The notes beneath the pieces were generated by a model. It was given only the letters and a program-made list of their open reading frames with translations, made no database searches and was not told the origin of the DNA. A program made the translations under genes and the position numbers. Positions 12,481-25,012 of a stretch of DNA of 64,000 nt are shown here, piece by piece; the first letter of the stretch is position 1, and each line of letters starts with the position of its first letter. The stretch lies in the NCBI GenBank assembly GCA_031216915.1, contig CM062296.1, forward strand, positions 449,562,287 to 449,626,286. The letters run 5' to 3'. Source of the DNA: Pictodentalium vernedei. Its lineage: Eukaryota > Mollusca > Scaphopoda > Dentaliida > Dentaliidae.

Positions 12481-13594
12481 CCCCCTCTAGTTTAAAACGT
12501 CTGTGGTTAGAGAATCCGCTTTTCGTACTATGTGCCCCTGTGATGCAGGTGTTGTGCATTAGAACATATTGGCGCATCCAGCATATCTCTATGTGTAGCA
12601 TGTGGAGTGCACTAGCACACCAGCATATCCCATCAACCACCTGTTGCTCCTAACACCCAATCAGCATCAAGATCACCCACGGCTTTCATAGATCTTAGAC
12701 CACTACTGTTGACTTACACATAGTCACCATCATCTGTCCTATTGTCAACTACCCAATAGTATAGTCTTCTACCAACTCTGCCCTCGGTCAGATCATTAAC
12801 CGGCGCAACCAAATTGCACCTTTCATCTTAGCCCGTATTGTTTTTTATATTCCCTTGGCCTTGTGCATGCTAGGGTACTGTACACATAAGAAACAGTCTT
12901 TTGATGACCCCGAGATGTGCTTATGTGCTAATTCACAACGTGCAACAATACATGCAACACGTATACACATACGACGAAAAAGAGATTCTGTAACCAGAGA
13001 CGTTTCTCAAGAATGGAGTTTCTCTTAGTGGAATTCAAAGCTCCAGATGGCTTTACCACCTGCTTCCACCATGTCTTCAACTATCTATCCCATGATTATC
13101 CTCTATTGTATTCATCATTACTATAGTGTTCTACCAGTATTTTGCCATTACTACTGACTTGTAAGATTACTAAAGACTTGCTAACTATCTCAGATATTTA
13201 CCTCTTCCCTCGACCAAGTCTTAGAATGTCAAAATATCATCCATCCTCTACTACGAAACTAGAAACCAATCATGTACCACACAACACTGCATGACCTAGC
13301 ATTCCGAACTACCCACGGGGTATTATAAACCATTGGGTGATTTTGTAACACTGCAGGATAACACTAGATCTATGGGATACAGATCGTACAATCTATACTA
13401 CCATTCTAAACATTTCTTGTAATACCGCATTGCCTAGCATTACGCTTTACCTATACCAGCCCCGATAGTAATAGTAAAACACGTTCAGTAGGCTAGTAGT
13501 ACCAAATACTAAGAGTTGACCAACTGAGGCACAGACAATACACCCTATACTATTGCACCAGACAATCACGCATGCCCCCCCCCCCCCCCCCACT

Positions 13595-13690
13595 CTACTG
13601 GGGTGGGGTGGGGGCACGATGACGCTGTGTCCTTAGGCGAACGCGCATAAGTATGTGACCTTAAACACCAATAAATAAATAAATAACCGG
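13595..13690 (+). mobile_element. Truncated V-SINE-like tail fragment
   Basis: Contains gctgtgtccttaggcgaacg, then taagtatgtgaccttaaacaccaataaataaataaataa, which is the 3' end and ATTT/AAAT-type tail shared by the other SINE copies. Head and most of the body are missing. Confidence 0.65.
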
Positions 13691-13880
13691 ACGTTTGGGG
13701 AAGCAGTTAAATTCTCTTAAGAACCTGACTTTGGGTTGGGGGAGCAAATCTTTTCTGTGCAGAATTTCGGCACCATTCCGAACTACATCTGGCAAGTGGT
13801 GTGCGTACTGCATATATAGTATGCTATGGCACGTAGAGTGATATACACACACACAGGGCTATGGGTATATAGTGAAGGTG

Positions 13881-14222
13881 GGAGTGCGGTGGCTCAGTAG
13901 GTGGAGGTGCAGGCTGCAAGCCGAGAGGTCCTAAGTTCGAATCCCAGCTGCGGCTAAATGCGTTGTGTCCTTGGGCAAGACACTTCATCTCCATTAGCCG
14001 CGTGGGGCACGGTGGCGCTGTGTACTTAGGCGTACCGCACGTCGATAGTGCACTTGTCTTCAACCAATGCTAACCCTGCATGTGTGGAGTTAGTATGTGC
14101 TCGCCGTTGCTCGGTGGTTCTCTCCGAGTACTCCGGCTTCCTCCACCCGAAAAGCTGTGCGACACGAAGTGACCCTGGCTGCCGAAACTGTCGTTAGAAC
14201 CCAATAAATAAATGAATAAATA
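13881..14222 (+). mobile_element. tRNA-headed SINE (V-SINE-like), copy A
   Basis: The head is a tRNA-like pol III promoter: box A in ggctcagtaggtgg (about 13,891) and box B in agttcgaatcc (about 13,934). The body has the conserved word gttgtgtccttgggcaagacactt typical of V-type SINEs, then a shared 3' part (ggtggttctctccgagtactccggcttcc) and an aataaataaatgaataaat tail. Other copies in the window share the body with different heads. Confidence 0.85.
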
Positions 14223-14422
14223 ATATAGTAGGGGTATGTGATGGAAAAGTGATGGGGAAGGTGAGATTTTTGTTGAGAAAGTTTTCCCTCGAAACGGTTG
14301 ACGTTGCTATTAACTTCGGGACGTCATGCTGCGCACGCAACGTCATAGAAACGATGACCTTTGTTGTTGTCCACTGTAAATCTGACATGACGTTATTCGG
14401 ATAGGGTGTGTCGGGCTTCTGT

Positions 14423-14745
14423 TTATTTATTTATTGGTGTTTAAGGTCACATATTTCTGCACAATGGCTAATCGTGACCGTGGCAGTTTTACGGGTGAAG
14501 GAAGCCGGAGTACCCAGAGAGAACCACCGAGCACCGGAGAACAACTGTCAGCTTCCCAACATACCAACTCCACACAGGCAGGGTTAGCATTGGTTGAAGA
14601 CAAGTGCGCCATCGACGCAATAGGGCAATGGGGGTGAAGTGTCTTGCCCAAGGACACAACGCGGTTGCCGCCGGTGGTATTCGAACCGAGGACCTCTCGG
14701 CTTGCAACATGTACCTCTACCGACTGAGCCACCGCGACTCCTTGT
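14423..14745 (-). mobile_element. tRNA-headed SINE, copy B
   Basis: Minus-strand copy: it begins with the A/T tail (tttatttatttattggtg, 14,423) and ends in the tRNA-like head (ggtagaggtacatgttgcaag in reverse complement, ~14,695-14,735). Same body as copy A, forming an inverted SINE pair within the foldback spacer. Confidence 0.85.
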
Positions 14746-16192
14746 GTCGGGCTTCTCGTACGAGAGTGATACCGTAGTATAGTATGGGCACTATATACCC
14801 CATATAGGTTCCCTGATAGTCCTGAGTACTACTAATCGACTTGTTCATATTATCCATGACTGGTATAGGTAGTGCGTAATGCTAGTCCGGACAGAATTTT
14901 GATGTGGGATGGGGTAATGCATGGTTGTTTAGTGAGTTGCTATAGGATGTGCTTTATGTACACCTGCTGGTTCAATGTTAGCTCTTGGTATTATTATCCA
15001 ATATCCATCTAGGACGGCTTGGTATCCCATATATGATATAGGTCATATGTGCTTGGTCAAGCAGTAGAGTGGTGGTGGGGGTGGGGGGTGGGGGGGGGGG
15101 GGGGGGCAATGCGTGATTGTCTGGTGCAATAATATAGGGTGTATTGTCTGTACCTCAGTTAGTCTACTCTTAGTATTTGGTACTACTAGCCCACTGAACG
15201 TGTTTTACTATCGGGGCTGGTATGTGTAAAGCGTAATGCTTGGCAATGCGGTATTACAAGATTTTTTTTAGAATGGTAGTATGGATTGTACGATCTGTAT
15301 CCCATAGATCTAGTGTTATACTGTAGTGTAACAAAATCACCCAATGGTTTGTACTACGCCGTGGGTAGTTCGGAATGCTAGGTCATGCAGTGTTGTGTGG
15401 TACATGATTGGTTTCTAGTTTCGTAGTAGAGGATGGATGATATTTTGACAATCTAAGACTTGGTCGAGAGAAGAGGTAAATATCTGAGATAGTTAAGCAA
15501 GTCTTTAGTAATCTTACAAGTTAGTAGTAATGGCAAAATACTGGTAGAACACTATAGTAATGATGAATACAATAGAGGATAATCATAGGATAGATGGCCG
15601 AAGACATGGAGGAAGCAGGTGGTAAAGCCATCTGGAGCTGTTTTAGAGCTTTGAATTCCAGTAGGAGAGACTGCATTTTTGAGAAACGTCTCTGGTTACA
15701 GAATCTCTTTTTCGTCGCATGTGTATACGTGTTGCATGTATTGTTACACGTTCTGAATTAGCACATAAGCACAGCTCGGGTCATTAAAAGACTGTTTCTT
15801 ATGTTACGGTGCTCTAGCGTGCACTAGGTCAGGTGAATGTAAAAACCAATACGGGCTAAGATGAATGGAGCAATTTGGTTGCGCCTGCTAAGGATCTGAC
15901 CGAGGGCAGAGTTGGTAGAAGACTATACTATTGGGTAGTTGACAATAGGACAGATGGTGGTGACTATGTGTGAGTCAACAGTAGTGGTCTAAGATCTATG
16001 AAAACCTTGAGGTGATCTAGATGCTGATCGGGTGTTAGGAGCAATAGGTGGTTTATGGGATCTGCTGGTGTGCTAGTGCACAGCACATGCTGCACACAGA
16101 GATACGCTGGATGTGCCAATATGTGCTTATGTTCTAATGCACACCACCTGCATCACAGGGGCACACGAAAAAGGGATTCTGTAACCACAGAC

Positions 16193-18105
16193 GTTTTAAA
16201 AAAGGAATTCTCTTAGTTGGATTGCATAAGTGGAAATGCATGAATATAAGCTCCGAAATAGCTCCCGGTGGCCTTATCATCGGCTTTCATCGTGTCTTCA
16301 ACTATCTGTCCTATGATTAGCCCTTTTGTATGCACCATTACTATAGTGTTCTGCCAGCCTTGTGCCATTACTGATGACTTGTAACATGACTACAGACTTG
16401 CTAATGGGTTAGTAGTACCAGATACTAACAGTAGATTAATTGGGGTGCAGAGCGTACACCATATACTACCGCACCCACTCTACTGCTTCACCTAGCATCA
16501 CGTACTACCCATAACATCTGTGGGCTAGCACACCGTCCTAGATGGGAGTAGATCCAGAAGCTAACACCAGACCAGCAGGAGCACAAACCACACACCATAT
16601 ACTACCGCACCAGACAACCATGCATTACTCTCACCCCACGTCACAATACAGCCGCACAAGCCTTACGTACTACCAAAACAAATCATGGGATAATATGATG
16701 CATTAGGATGGTTGGGAGTACCAGGAGCAAATAGGAACTACAGGGGTCTATGATGCCTATATTATACTGCGATATCACTTCCGTTCGAGAAGCCGACCAT
16801 CCTTACGTCATATTAGATTGCATAGTTGACAACAACAGCGGTCAACGTTTTAATGACGTCGAGTGCGCATCATGACGCCTTCAATAGCAACGTCAACCGT
16901 TTCGTGGGGAAAGCTTTCAACAAAAAGCCCACACTCCCCATCTCTTTTCCATAACATACCCCTGCTATATATGCAGTTTGGAACGCTGTCCAAATTTTGC
17001 AAAGAAAACATTTGCTCTCCGCAAAGTCCGGTTCCTATATATTAATTCACCACCGTTTGCTGCCTCAAAAAGTCTGGGGAATGATGAACGTTCGTGTACT
17101 ATTGTCTTATTTCCAGTTGCACAGCCAGGGGGTGGGTGGGTGAGGTGGGGTGAGGGTGGGGGTGGGGTGGGGAGCGCACATATGTGTCCCCCACCCCAAA
17201 ACAACTGAGTGCCCCCCCCCCCCCCTCCCCCGTTTTGGCCTAATTATTGATGCCTTCACAACTTACAAATTATGGACACATATGGACTCAGAGTCAAGGA
17301 AATTGCGTTTGTCTCGAATTTCAATTCTTTTCCAACGAGGAGGGTGTCCCCTTCTTGTGCTCGCTTTCCATCTCGCCGCCACGTGGCTCGGATGATGCTG
17401 CGCATCCTATTCTGTATACCGGCTAGAATTTCAGCGATATGAACGTAGCGCTTACCCCCTTCGTTGGGCGAAGGGGTAGCCGTTACGTTCAGATTGCTGA
17501 ATTAGCCCCGCTAGATATTACTCTTGCCTCCCCCTCCCCCCACCTCATCCCCTAACTATATCCTGGCTATGCGTCTGTTTATTTCGCGCCATCGCAAGGC
17601 CGAACCCTTATTTCTTTATTTTGATATATTTCTTCGTTTGGTTTATTCGTCTTTTGGGAGGGGGCAGTGGTGTGGTTACCCCTCAGTCCCTTTGGTGATG
17701 AACTGAACTACTTTCTTCTTGGTTGAAGGTGGGATCGTGGGAAGGATATCAATTTTTACATCAAATTTACATCAACGTTCGTTGTATTTAGGCCCTATGT
17801 CTAAAAACCGAAACAATTCCATGATGGCCAACAACCATAAGGACAAGTCCATGGGAGGTTTGTGTTGGAAATTCAAAACACCATCACTGGATCAAAAGGC
17901 ACTTTCTGACCTTGTGTTTTAAAGAGTAATTAGGCCTAAACGACTTCAAAATTTAACATAGAGAGTAATTGTAGGCCTATTTTATCCCTCTTGCACAATC
18001 GCATAAAGATAAAGGCCAAACCCGAGAAAGGTTGCCAACATAGGCCAAATGGTAATAGATATGAAAAATCGGTGTAGCTGTCTTATAAATCGCATAAGTG
18101 GTGAT
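16193..18105 (-). repeat. Right arm of giant foldback
   Basis: Reverse complement of about 925-2830 (see that entry). It includes a plus-strand module E copy at 16,490-16,905 and the GGGTGGG-rich tract at 17,108-17,170. Non-coding. Confidence 0.8.
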
Positions 18106-18129
18106 TAAGTAAACAGCCCACCCAAAAGA

Positions 18130-18985
18130 ACGAAAGTCACAAGGGAAATCGGCTGTCTTCAATCAGCCCCATTAAGTAGTTGTTAAAATTGGAATTGTTG
18201 GCCTCTGTTCATAAATTATGAAATCCGCCCCCCCCCCCCCCCCCCAAAAAAAACCCCAAAAAAAACAAAACAAAAACAAACAAACATGGACTTGTCCTTA
18301 TGGTTGATGGCCATCACGGTATTGTTTCGGGTGTTAAGACGTGAGGCCTCATAGGTTTCGTCGGGTGGGATAGGAGATTGTGGGTGAGTCAGGCTGAGAC
18401 CGAACCCCCTTTCACGGTTTTTTTTCTAAAACGAAAAATGTTAATAAATCACCAAAAGTCCACCAGAGAGCTCCTTTTAATACTAAATTTAAAACAATTC
18501 CCGGGGAAAATGTCTCGCGCCTTCGGCAATAACGATAAACTCCTTCGCCGAGGGGCGAAAAAGCCAAGTCCCAATGAGCTGGAGGGCCGAAAAAGCCAGG
18601 GTACGAACAAACCAAGGCCCGAAAGAACCAAGGTTCGAATAAGCCGGATACCCTTGGGCACTTGCCAAAAACTCGGTGTACCTGTTTCATCAAAGTCGGT
18701 CCCTTTTGAGATATCAATTATCATGGCGACTCCCATGGGCCCAGATACACAGGTACTCGCCACAAGCTGGGAAATCGAAAGAAAAAAAGATATTTGATAC
18801 CATTTTTGAATCTATGCTGACGTGCCCCTGTAATGGTATAGAAATATTAACAAGGTTCTAAACTCGCTTTTCGAAAACGATAGCACTCAACTTCGTTATA
18901 CCTCCCTCAAATTTGATTCACACAGCGTATCCAACAATACCCAGTGTCAATAGAAAGGGGAATGAATAAGCTTTACAGTGGTGTA
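18130..18985 (-). repeat. Module D, copy 3 (inverted)
   Basis: Inverse of 3570-4330 and 5305-6010, including the C-run plus A-rich tract at 18,228-18,280. An open frame of 139 codons (18,378-18,797, +) is shared in part with the other copies, but the opposite strand is equally open; see rejected items. Confidence 0.8.
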
Positions 18986-19039
18986 TTACATGACCGTTGG
19001 GTGTTCTTGGGTTGTTCATGATAACTGAGAAGTCGCAGA

Positions 19040-19660
19040 AAAGGCCGAAAAACATTTAGTCGGACAAGATAGTGCACAGTGGAATGAGGTTTACGAGCGA
19101 CAATTATCCAATTTATATAAATAATTCGAGGTCCCATTGTCTGTGGGGGGCAGATTCAAATATTAACCGTATACCTTTATCGATTACCAGTCTCGAATCC
19201 ACATTTATTCATTTCTGGAGATCACATTTACCGTTTATACATTTTTTAACCTTCCCTTGGAAACTAAACAAGCTAACGGCATCCATAGAAGCGAAGGTGT
19301 ACACAATGACATCCCATTGGCTACTATTTATGCCGAGAAAACATCGATGAACATAAGCCAATGGGAGAATGAGGAAAGTTTTTGTCGTGTATCTGTGGAC
19401 GCCGTAAACTTGGGAAAAGATGTCAAAGTTACGACTAAAAGTGCATAAACGTTAAATGTGAACTCCAGAAATGAATAAATGTGGATCCGAGATTAGTAAT
19501 TGATAAAGATATACGGTTAATATTTGAATCTGCCCTCCATAGACAATGGGACCTCGAATTATTTATAATAAATCGGATAATTGTCGCTCGTAAACCACAT
19601 TCCACTGTGCACTAGGCCCTATCATGTCCGACTAAATGTTTTTCGACCTTTTCTGCGACT
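19040..19660. repeat. Local foldback (module C, copy 2)
   Basis: Second copy of the structure at 2845-3460: 19,147-19,250 returns inverted at about 19,440-19,550. It is followed by another run of the module C/D junction and a truncated module D copy (about 19,760-19,960) with a G-run at 19,788-19,806. Confidence 0.75.
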
Positions 19661-20008
19661 TCTCCCAGTTATTATGAACAACCCAAGAACACCCAACTGT
19701 CATGTAATACACCACTGTAAAGCTTATTCATTCCCCTTTCCATTGATACTGGGTATTGTTGGATACGTTGTGTGAATCAAATTTGAGGAGGGGGGGGGGG
19801 GGGGGGTATAACGAAGATGAGTGCTATCGTCTTCGAAAAGCGAGTTGCGAACCTTGTTAATATTTATATACCATTACAGGGGCACGTCAGCATAGATTCA
19901 AAAATAGTATCAAATATCATTTTTCTTTTGATTTCTCAGCTTGTGCCGAGTACCTGTGCCCAGATACAACGAACGTTGGTGAAAAAAATTGAGTCTACTC
20001 CAACGCCA

Positions 20009-20097
20009 TTTCAAACAATGATTCAGGAATAAAATATTATAAAATCCAGTTATACTTATTTTACAACATTATTTTATTCCTGGATCATTGTTTGAAA
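20009..20097. repeat. Stem-loop with ~27-bp arms
   Basis: tttcaaacaatgattcagg at 20,009 pairs with the inverse at 20,071-20,097, one or two mismatches, loop about 36 nt. Looks like the end of a small palindromic MITE at the edge of the foldback region. Confidence 0.65.
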
Positions 20098-20399
20098 CGA
20101 ACCTCTGTGCTCCCACGGTCCCGATCATGAACAAGTCAGAATAAAAGCATCAGTGGGATTGGCCAAACAAAACACGAATTACTTGATTGGTCGCAATGAT
20201 CACGGATATTTTATGGCATATGTTGTATGTCATATATCCTATCTCGCATGTCGAATGTCGGTCCAGGATTTACAAGTTTTAAAGGTATTTTCTGATTAGC
20301 TGCTATTTATAGTAACTGGATGCAACGGTAATTTTCTGATTGGCTAGAAACAAAACGCACGTTGAACTTATATCTCCATTTAAGGTAATCAGGTCACCT

Positions 20400-21165
20400 T
20401 GTTTCCTTTTATAGAATTATGCGTTGGACGTGTAATTTTTATCGATGCACTTGTATTTTACAGGTGCAACGGTATTTTGTCAGAAATATACGTTGGACGT
20501 ATAAATTTTATCGATGCACCCGTAATTTACAGTTGCAACGGTATTTTGAAATGTAGGTGCACCTGTAAAAAATGTAGATGTATCGCTATTTTTCGATAAA
20601 AATACACGTCCAACGTATATTTATACGTCGGACGTATAAATTATGCGATGGACGTGTAATTTAATATACGATGGACGTATAATTTATAGGTGCACCGCTA
20701 AATTTTATAGGTGCACCGGTATTCAAAAATAGCGTTACAACTGTAATATACAGGTGCAACGATAAAAAATATACGTCGGACGTGTATTTTCAGAAAATTA
20801 TACGTTGAACTTATATTTTGACGGGGAAAATATACGATGGACGTACATTTTCTAAAATATACGTTGGACGTGTAAATTTTATCGATGCACCCGTAATTTA
20901 CAGTTGCAACGGTATTTTGAAATGTAGGTGCACCTGTAAAAAATGTAGGTGCATCGCTATTTTTCGATGAAAATACACGTCCATCGTGTATTTATACATC
21001 GGACGTATAAATTATACGATGGACGTGTAATTTAATATACGATGGACGTATAAATTATAGGTGCACCGCTAAATTTTATAGGTGCACCTGTATTGAGAAA
21101 TATCGTTGCAACTGAAAAATACAGGTGCAACGATAAAAAATATACGTCGGACGTGTATTTAGACT
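20400..21165. repeat. Two-motif array, two ~378-bp tandem units
   Basis: A dense series of two motif classes: one around CGTCCAACGT or its variants (GTCGGACG, GATGGACG) and one around GGTGCACC or GGTGCAACG, both usually flanked by TA-rich steps. The unit 20,484-20,795 recurs at 20,862-21,162. The 20 or so motifs occur in both orientations. No match to a known satellite that I can name, and not coding. Confidence 0.85.
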
Positions 21166-21189
21166 TTTGACCCAAACGGTACACCATAA

Positions 21190-21705
21190 AATAGAGGATA
21201 TCGAACGAGTGACGATTTCAAAGCAAATCGGGACGAATTTGAGATTCTCTTTATCACAGAGGCGGCGGAGCAAGGGGGCACAGGGGCACGTGCCCCTCCA
21301 TTTTTTTCCACAGATATGTTTCGCAGTTACACAATGAGTTAAAATGGGCGCATGTAAACGTGTCAAAAACCAGGCATTCCTGTGACATTATTTACAAATC
21401 CAAACAATATTTAGCCAAAGAATTCCACTTTCGGTCGCTTCGGTCCGCCGTTTCTTCTGCTTCAACTATCTTCCAGCCTTCGCAACCCGAAGGCTGGTTG
21501 AAGTTGAAGAAACGGACAGGACTGTGACCACACAGCGGCATATTCATTCAAACGAGAGACTCCAGAGTGTCATGGAACATTTACCGATATACAATTGTAA
21601 CCTTTTTCCCACTGGGTCGAACCAAGGTACAGTTGTAAATTTGTGCCGCTCCACTTTTATCGAGCTCCCGCCGCCCCTGTTTTATCACATAGGCTTAATG
21701 TGCAG
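21190..21705. other. Unassigned DNA with a ~67-bp hairpin
   Basis: Contains a palindrome at 21,447-21,513 (ccgtttcttctgcttcaact paired with its inverse around a ccttcgcaacccgaagg core) and a stretch around 21,266-21,300 (gggggcacaggggcacgtgcccctcc) resembling the edge of a DNA transposon. No gene recognised. Confidence 0.5.
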
Positions 21706-21990
21706 TTAACCCTTTACCCGCCGTAGGTTCATCGGCACCTGCCCAAACCGACTGGTGCTATTCACAAAAATAGCCAACCACTTTTATAAATATATTTTTG
21801 CCTCGAAACACATAGCTTACTATCCTTCTTTGGGACGAACTCGTTCCAATCAGCGTCTTAAGCTGTTTGCAAGCCAAAAATTGAAATGTTTAATTTTGAC
21901 CCAAGAAGTTAAAAATCTGTTTCTCAGCCCCCCTCCCCCCCCCCCCCCCCCCCCCACATGGTCCTTTTGGCTGCCGAATGCTGTCTTTTT
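21706..21990 (+). mobile_element. piggyBac-like palindromic MITE, partial
   Basis: Starts with TTAACCCTTTACCC at 21,706, then aaaccgactggtgctattcacaaaaat and gaactcgttccaat, all shared with the better copies at 27,765 and 59,412. The right end is not seen; a poly-C run (21,940-21,954) interrupts it. Confidence 0.6.
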
Positions 21991-24430
21991 CTAACCAAAG
22001 CTAACTTAAAAAAATGAGAATGAAACGGTTTATGTCTGATGTTTTTGAATGTCCGACGTCATTGCTATTTGTTTCGGCCATTTTAGACAATCAAAAGCCG
22101 CGTTCGATGCTGATAAAGGGACAAGGCGTTATATTGACTTCTGACGTCGCGTGTTTATTCACGTTACGTGCTTCTTCATTTGAAATGAGAGAAAAAAATC
22201 AAACAAAGGTTCAACAATTTATGTGTAGCAAAAATGACTATTTAGGCTACTTTCCAATAAATTAGGCTATTCCAATTAATGCAATACACTTTAAAGCGAC
22301 ATTTTAACATTTCGTAATATGTGTAGGAGAGGCCACCGTTTTCCATTTAGTCTAAATATTGTCTTTAGAAAAGAAGTGTTCGACGCGTAATAGATTTTCT
22401 GCTCTTTCGAACAAAAGAAAAAATTTCTTGTCCGAGACTGATCTTTTTCTCGCCTCGAGTCTTTATAGACCTCTGGACTGTTTTCATTTTATTCCCAAGG
22501 CGACGCTGTATCAGCTGGTAATTGTTACCATGTTTTGATTATACCCCACGGCTGTAAATGAATAGTTCCCACATTAGTTGCTTTCGAGAAAAACCAAAAC
22601 AACAAAATTCTCGCGGACATATTTGTAACGGGCAGACTATAGCACAGAGAGGAGAAAGAATGGAGGCTGCACTTGAGTGATTTGATTGTGCAAAATTGTA
22701 ATGCTAATGGAATGGCCGACGCCATATTTTAACCACGCAAAAATGGCAGGGAACAAAAACAAATACAATGACAGCACTCGCGATAAAAGAGAAGAAAGTC
22801 ATTAAATACGGCCTTTCACGTCATGTTTGGACTAGTGTGCATCGAGGTGCACACACAGTGCGTTTGACAATTCATGTCTGAGTTTTCAATAAAATTTCAG
22901 CAATTTCCCATTAGAGGCCCTGGAAGGTCTCGTTACAGTAACTGTTATTCAGGGGAAAACGTTAGTTTTTCAAGAAATGCACGGCTTCTCATTAACACTG
23001 CTGAGGATATTTCGCATTTAAATTACCTCCCTTATTCACAATACTCACAATTTTTATAGTTTCTGAAAGCTCTGAATATGGCCTTTTCAGAGACAACTGC
23101 ACGCAAAAAAAATCTTAAAATATCATTCAAATACACTCAGCTGAATGACACAGTTGATGGCTTAAAAAAATGGCTCAAAATGGTCAAACTTTTCTCATTT
23201 TGGGGATAAATTTCCAATTTTCGTGCATCGATAGTGATAAAACTGTGCTATAGGAATTCCTCATTCCCCCGCTGGGGATTTTAGAGCATAAGATGATCAT
23301 TCTGACAAATAAAAAACATGGGTTTCTTATTCATTTTTTTCAGAAGGCTTTCTGAAAGCAAATTTACACAAAAATTGTCTCATTTGCAATTTTCAAATTG
23401 TCAGGACCCAAACAGGTCTGGGTTAGTCATTGAAGACTCCTGTGTGATCTTGACCCCCAACTGAAATGCACTTGACCTTACACAGTTTGAATCAAGACCA
23501 TCAACAGATTAGTTTGGTCACATCACCATTAATGAGAATTATTTACTAAATCCACACCACCACAAAATAAACCTATGGCTCAAAATAGCCATTTGGCCGA
23601 TGATATTAACCTCGAATATGACCTTTTAATAGGAAACGAGACCCTAGGTGTAATGTCCGTTTTGCATTCCTTCAAAAGTTAGCTATTGAATACCCCTCCT
23701 GAAACTGAAAATTTAGGACCTTATTTGATTCGTGGGTCTAATAAATAGTGACCACCAGTGTTGATAGGCTCCCCTAAATCTACTGTTTGAGGGGTTGAAA
23801 GTGGTGTACAGTTGTTATATGCATTTTGGTTAGAGGTCAAGTTCACAAAGGCTTGTTGAATGTGTAACCAAGACCATACTGTGAGCTGATTTTTCACAGG
23901 TGAGAAACGGGACAATTTTTCATGAACTTCTTTTGGTGTTTTCTTGAAAAAAATAATAAGAAAACCACCTTTTTTTCTTGATTAATTTCGAATTGCCAAT
24001 GCCATATAACAATTGAGAAACAATGAAAAACGTCTATAACACCGTTTTCCTCGCTGCGCATGCACGAAATTTTGAGACCGTTGCCCTCTAATGAGTGAAT
24101 TTCGACAATTTTACACACTTTTCGAGCAATTCGGGCAAGTGTATATGAACGATGTATTAAGGATTCTATATTGTGATATAATCTGCTGAGTTGCCCAGAA
24201 AGAGACCTTTTTGAAAATGTATTACACTGTGCACATTTGGTGTAAGGGAGATAACTCAAAGGTGAATTGATTTACGCTGCGACAATGAACACATTTGACA
24301 CTTGGTGAAAACATGCATTTTCAACAGAATAACTGTAGCGAGACCACAAACGTTCACAAAAGATCCGAGTTTGGCAAAGAATGAACCCACGCGAGTTGAA
24401 AAAAATTGAAAAGGGATTATCTCGAGTACA
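21991..24430. other. 2.4 kb without recognisable gene
   Basis: AT-rich sequence with only short open frames on both strands and no domain or repeat that I recognise. It precedes the gag fragment and may include the decayed 5' part of the Gypsy element, but no LTR boundary could be identified. Confidence 0.5.
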
Positions 24431-24456
24431 GAAGCCTTTCATTTTACGCATTGAAA

Positions 24457-24860
24457 TATGTCTGCATTGCCGAAATTTCCTACTTTTAACGTGCACGGTG
24501 GTGGTAGTACTGCGGCAGGATGGAAGAATCGATTAAATAATTTGCTTATTGCTATGAATGTACTGACAATGAAAGAAAAAACTCCGTTATGCTCCACTAT
24601 GCCGGTGACGATGTTCATGATGTTTTTAGTACTCTTCCTGTTCAATTTTCAGGTGATAGTGATAGTGATGTGTATCTGAATGCTATGGAGCCGGGGAGGT
24701 GGCATGACCAATTTTATTTTGTAATCCGTGCGCGCGGATTACTAACACTGAATTTGAAATATACAAATTCCGACAAGCAAAACAAGGTCTTGGCGAACAA
24801 ACTGATGCTTATCATACTCGTCTCAGAAAATTGTCTGAAACATGTGAATTTTGAAATATA
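24457..24860 (+). pseudogene. Ty3/Gypsy gag N-terminal fragment
   Basis: Reads from ATG at 24,457 (MSALPKFPTFNVHGGG...) through a frameshift near 24,585 to a frame with LHYAGDDVHDVF (about 24,590-24,625), then after another shift EIYKFRQAKQG and HTRLRKLSETCEF (24,755-24,855). These words are those of the gag-like region of Ty3/Gypsy elements, which packages the element RNA. Broken by at least two frameshifts. The matching C-terminal part with zinc knuckles lies at 28,935-29,325, separated by later insertions. That both belong to one element is inference from order and family. Confidence 0.65.
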
Positions 24861-24889
24861 GTATAGACAAAGAAATATAGACGGGACGG

Positions 24890-25012
24890 TATGCGAACGA
24901 TTCGGCACCGGGACGATTCGGCACATTGCATTTTGCATTTTGGACGATTCGGCACCCAGTGTTGGACGATTCGGCACCTGGTGTTGGACGATTCGGCACC
25001 TGGGTTAATGTA
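24890..25012 (+). repeat. Short tandem repeat (gacgattcggcacc)n
   Basis: Four to five degenerate units of about 25 bp centred on gacgattcggcac, from about 24,895 to 25,003. Non-coding. Confidence 0.75.

Larger units (their letters stand above)
12481..16190. repeat. Second, nested foldback with ~1-kb arms (centre ~14,350)
   Basis: The left arm 12,541-13,590 returns inverted at about 15,095-16,170: the stretch at 12,542-12,566 (gatgcaggtgttgtgcatta) matches the inverse at 16,132-16,158, and the block at 13,000-13,240 matches the inverse of 15,470-15,680. The spacer holds poly-G and poly-C runs (13,576-13,592 and 15,085-15,107) and two oppositely oriented SINEs. No coding region recognised. Confidence 0.8.

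Noticed and set aside
18378..18797. 139-codon frame, partly conserved in all module D copies (also 3,689-3,976 and 5,422-5,865 on the minus strand)
   Set aside because: It lies in repeated non-coding modules, the opposite strand is open over the same span, and the residues come from short GAAnnnGCC-type repeats. No domain is visible.
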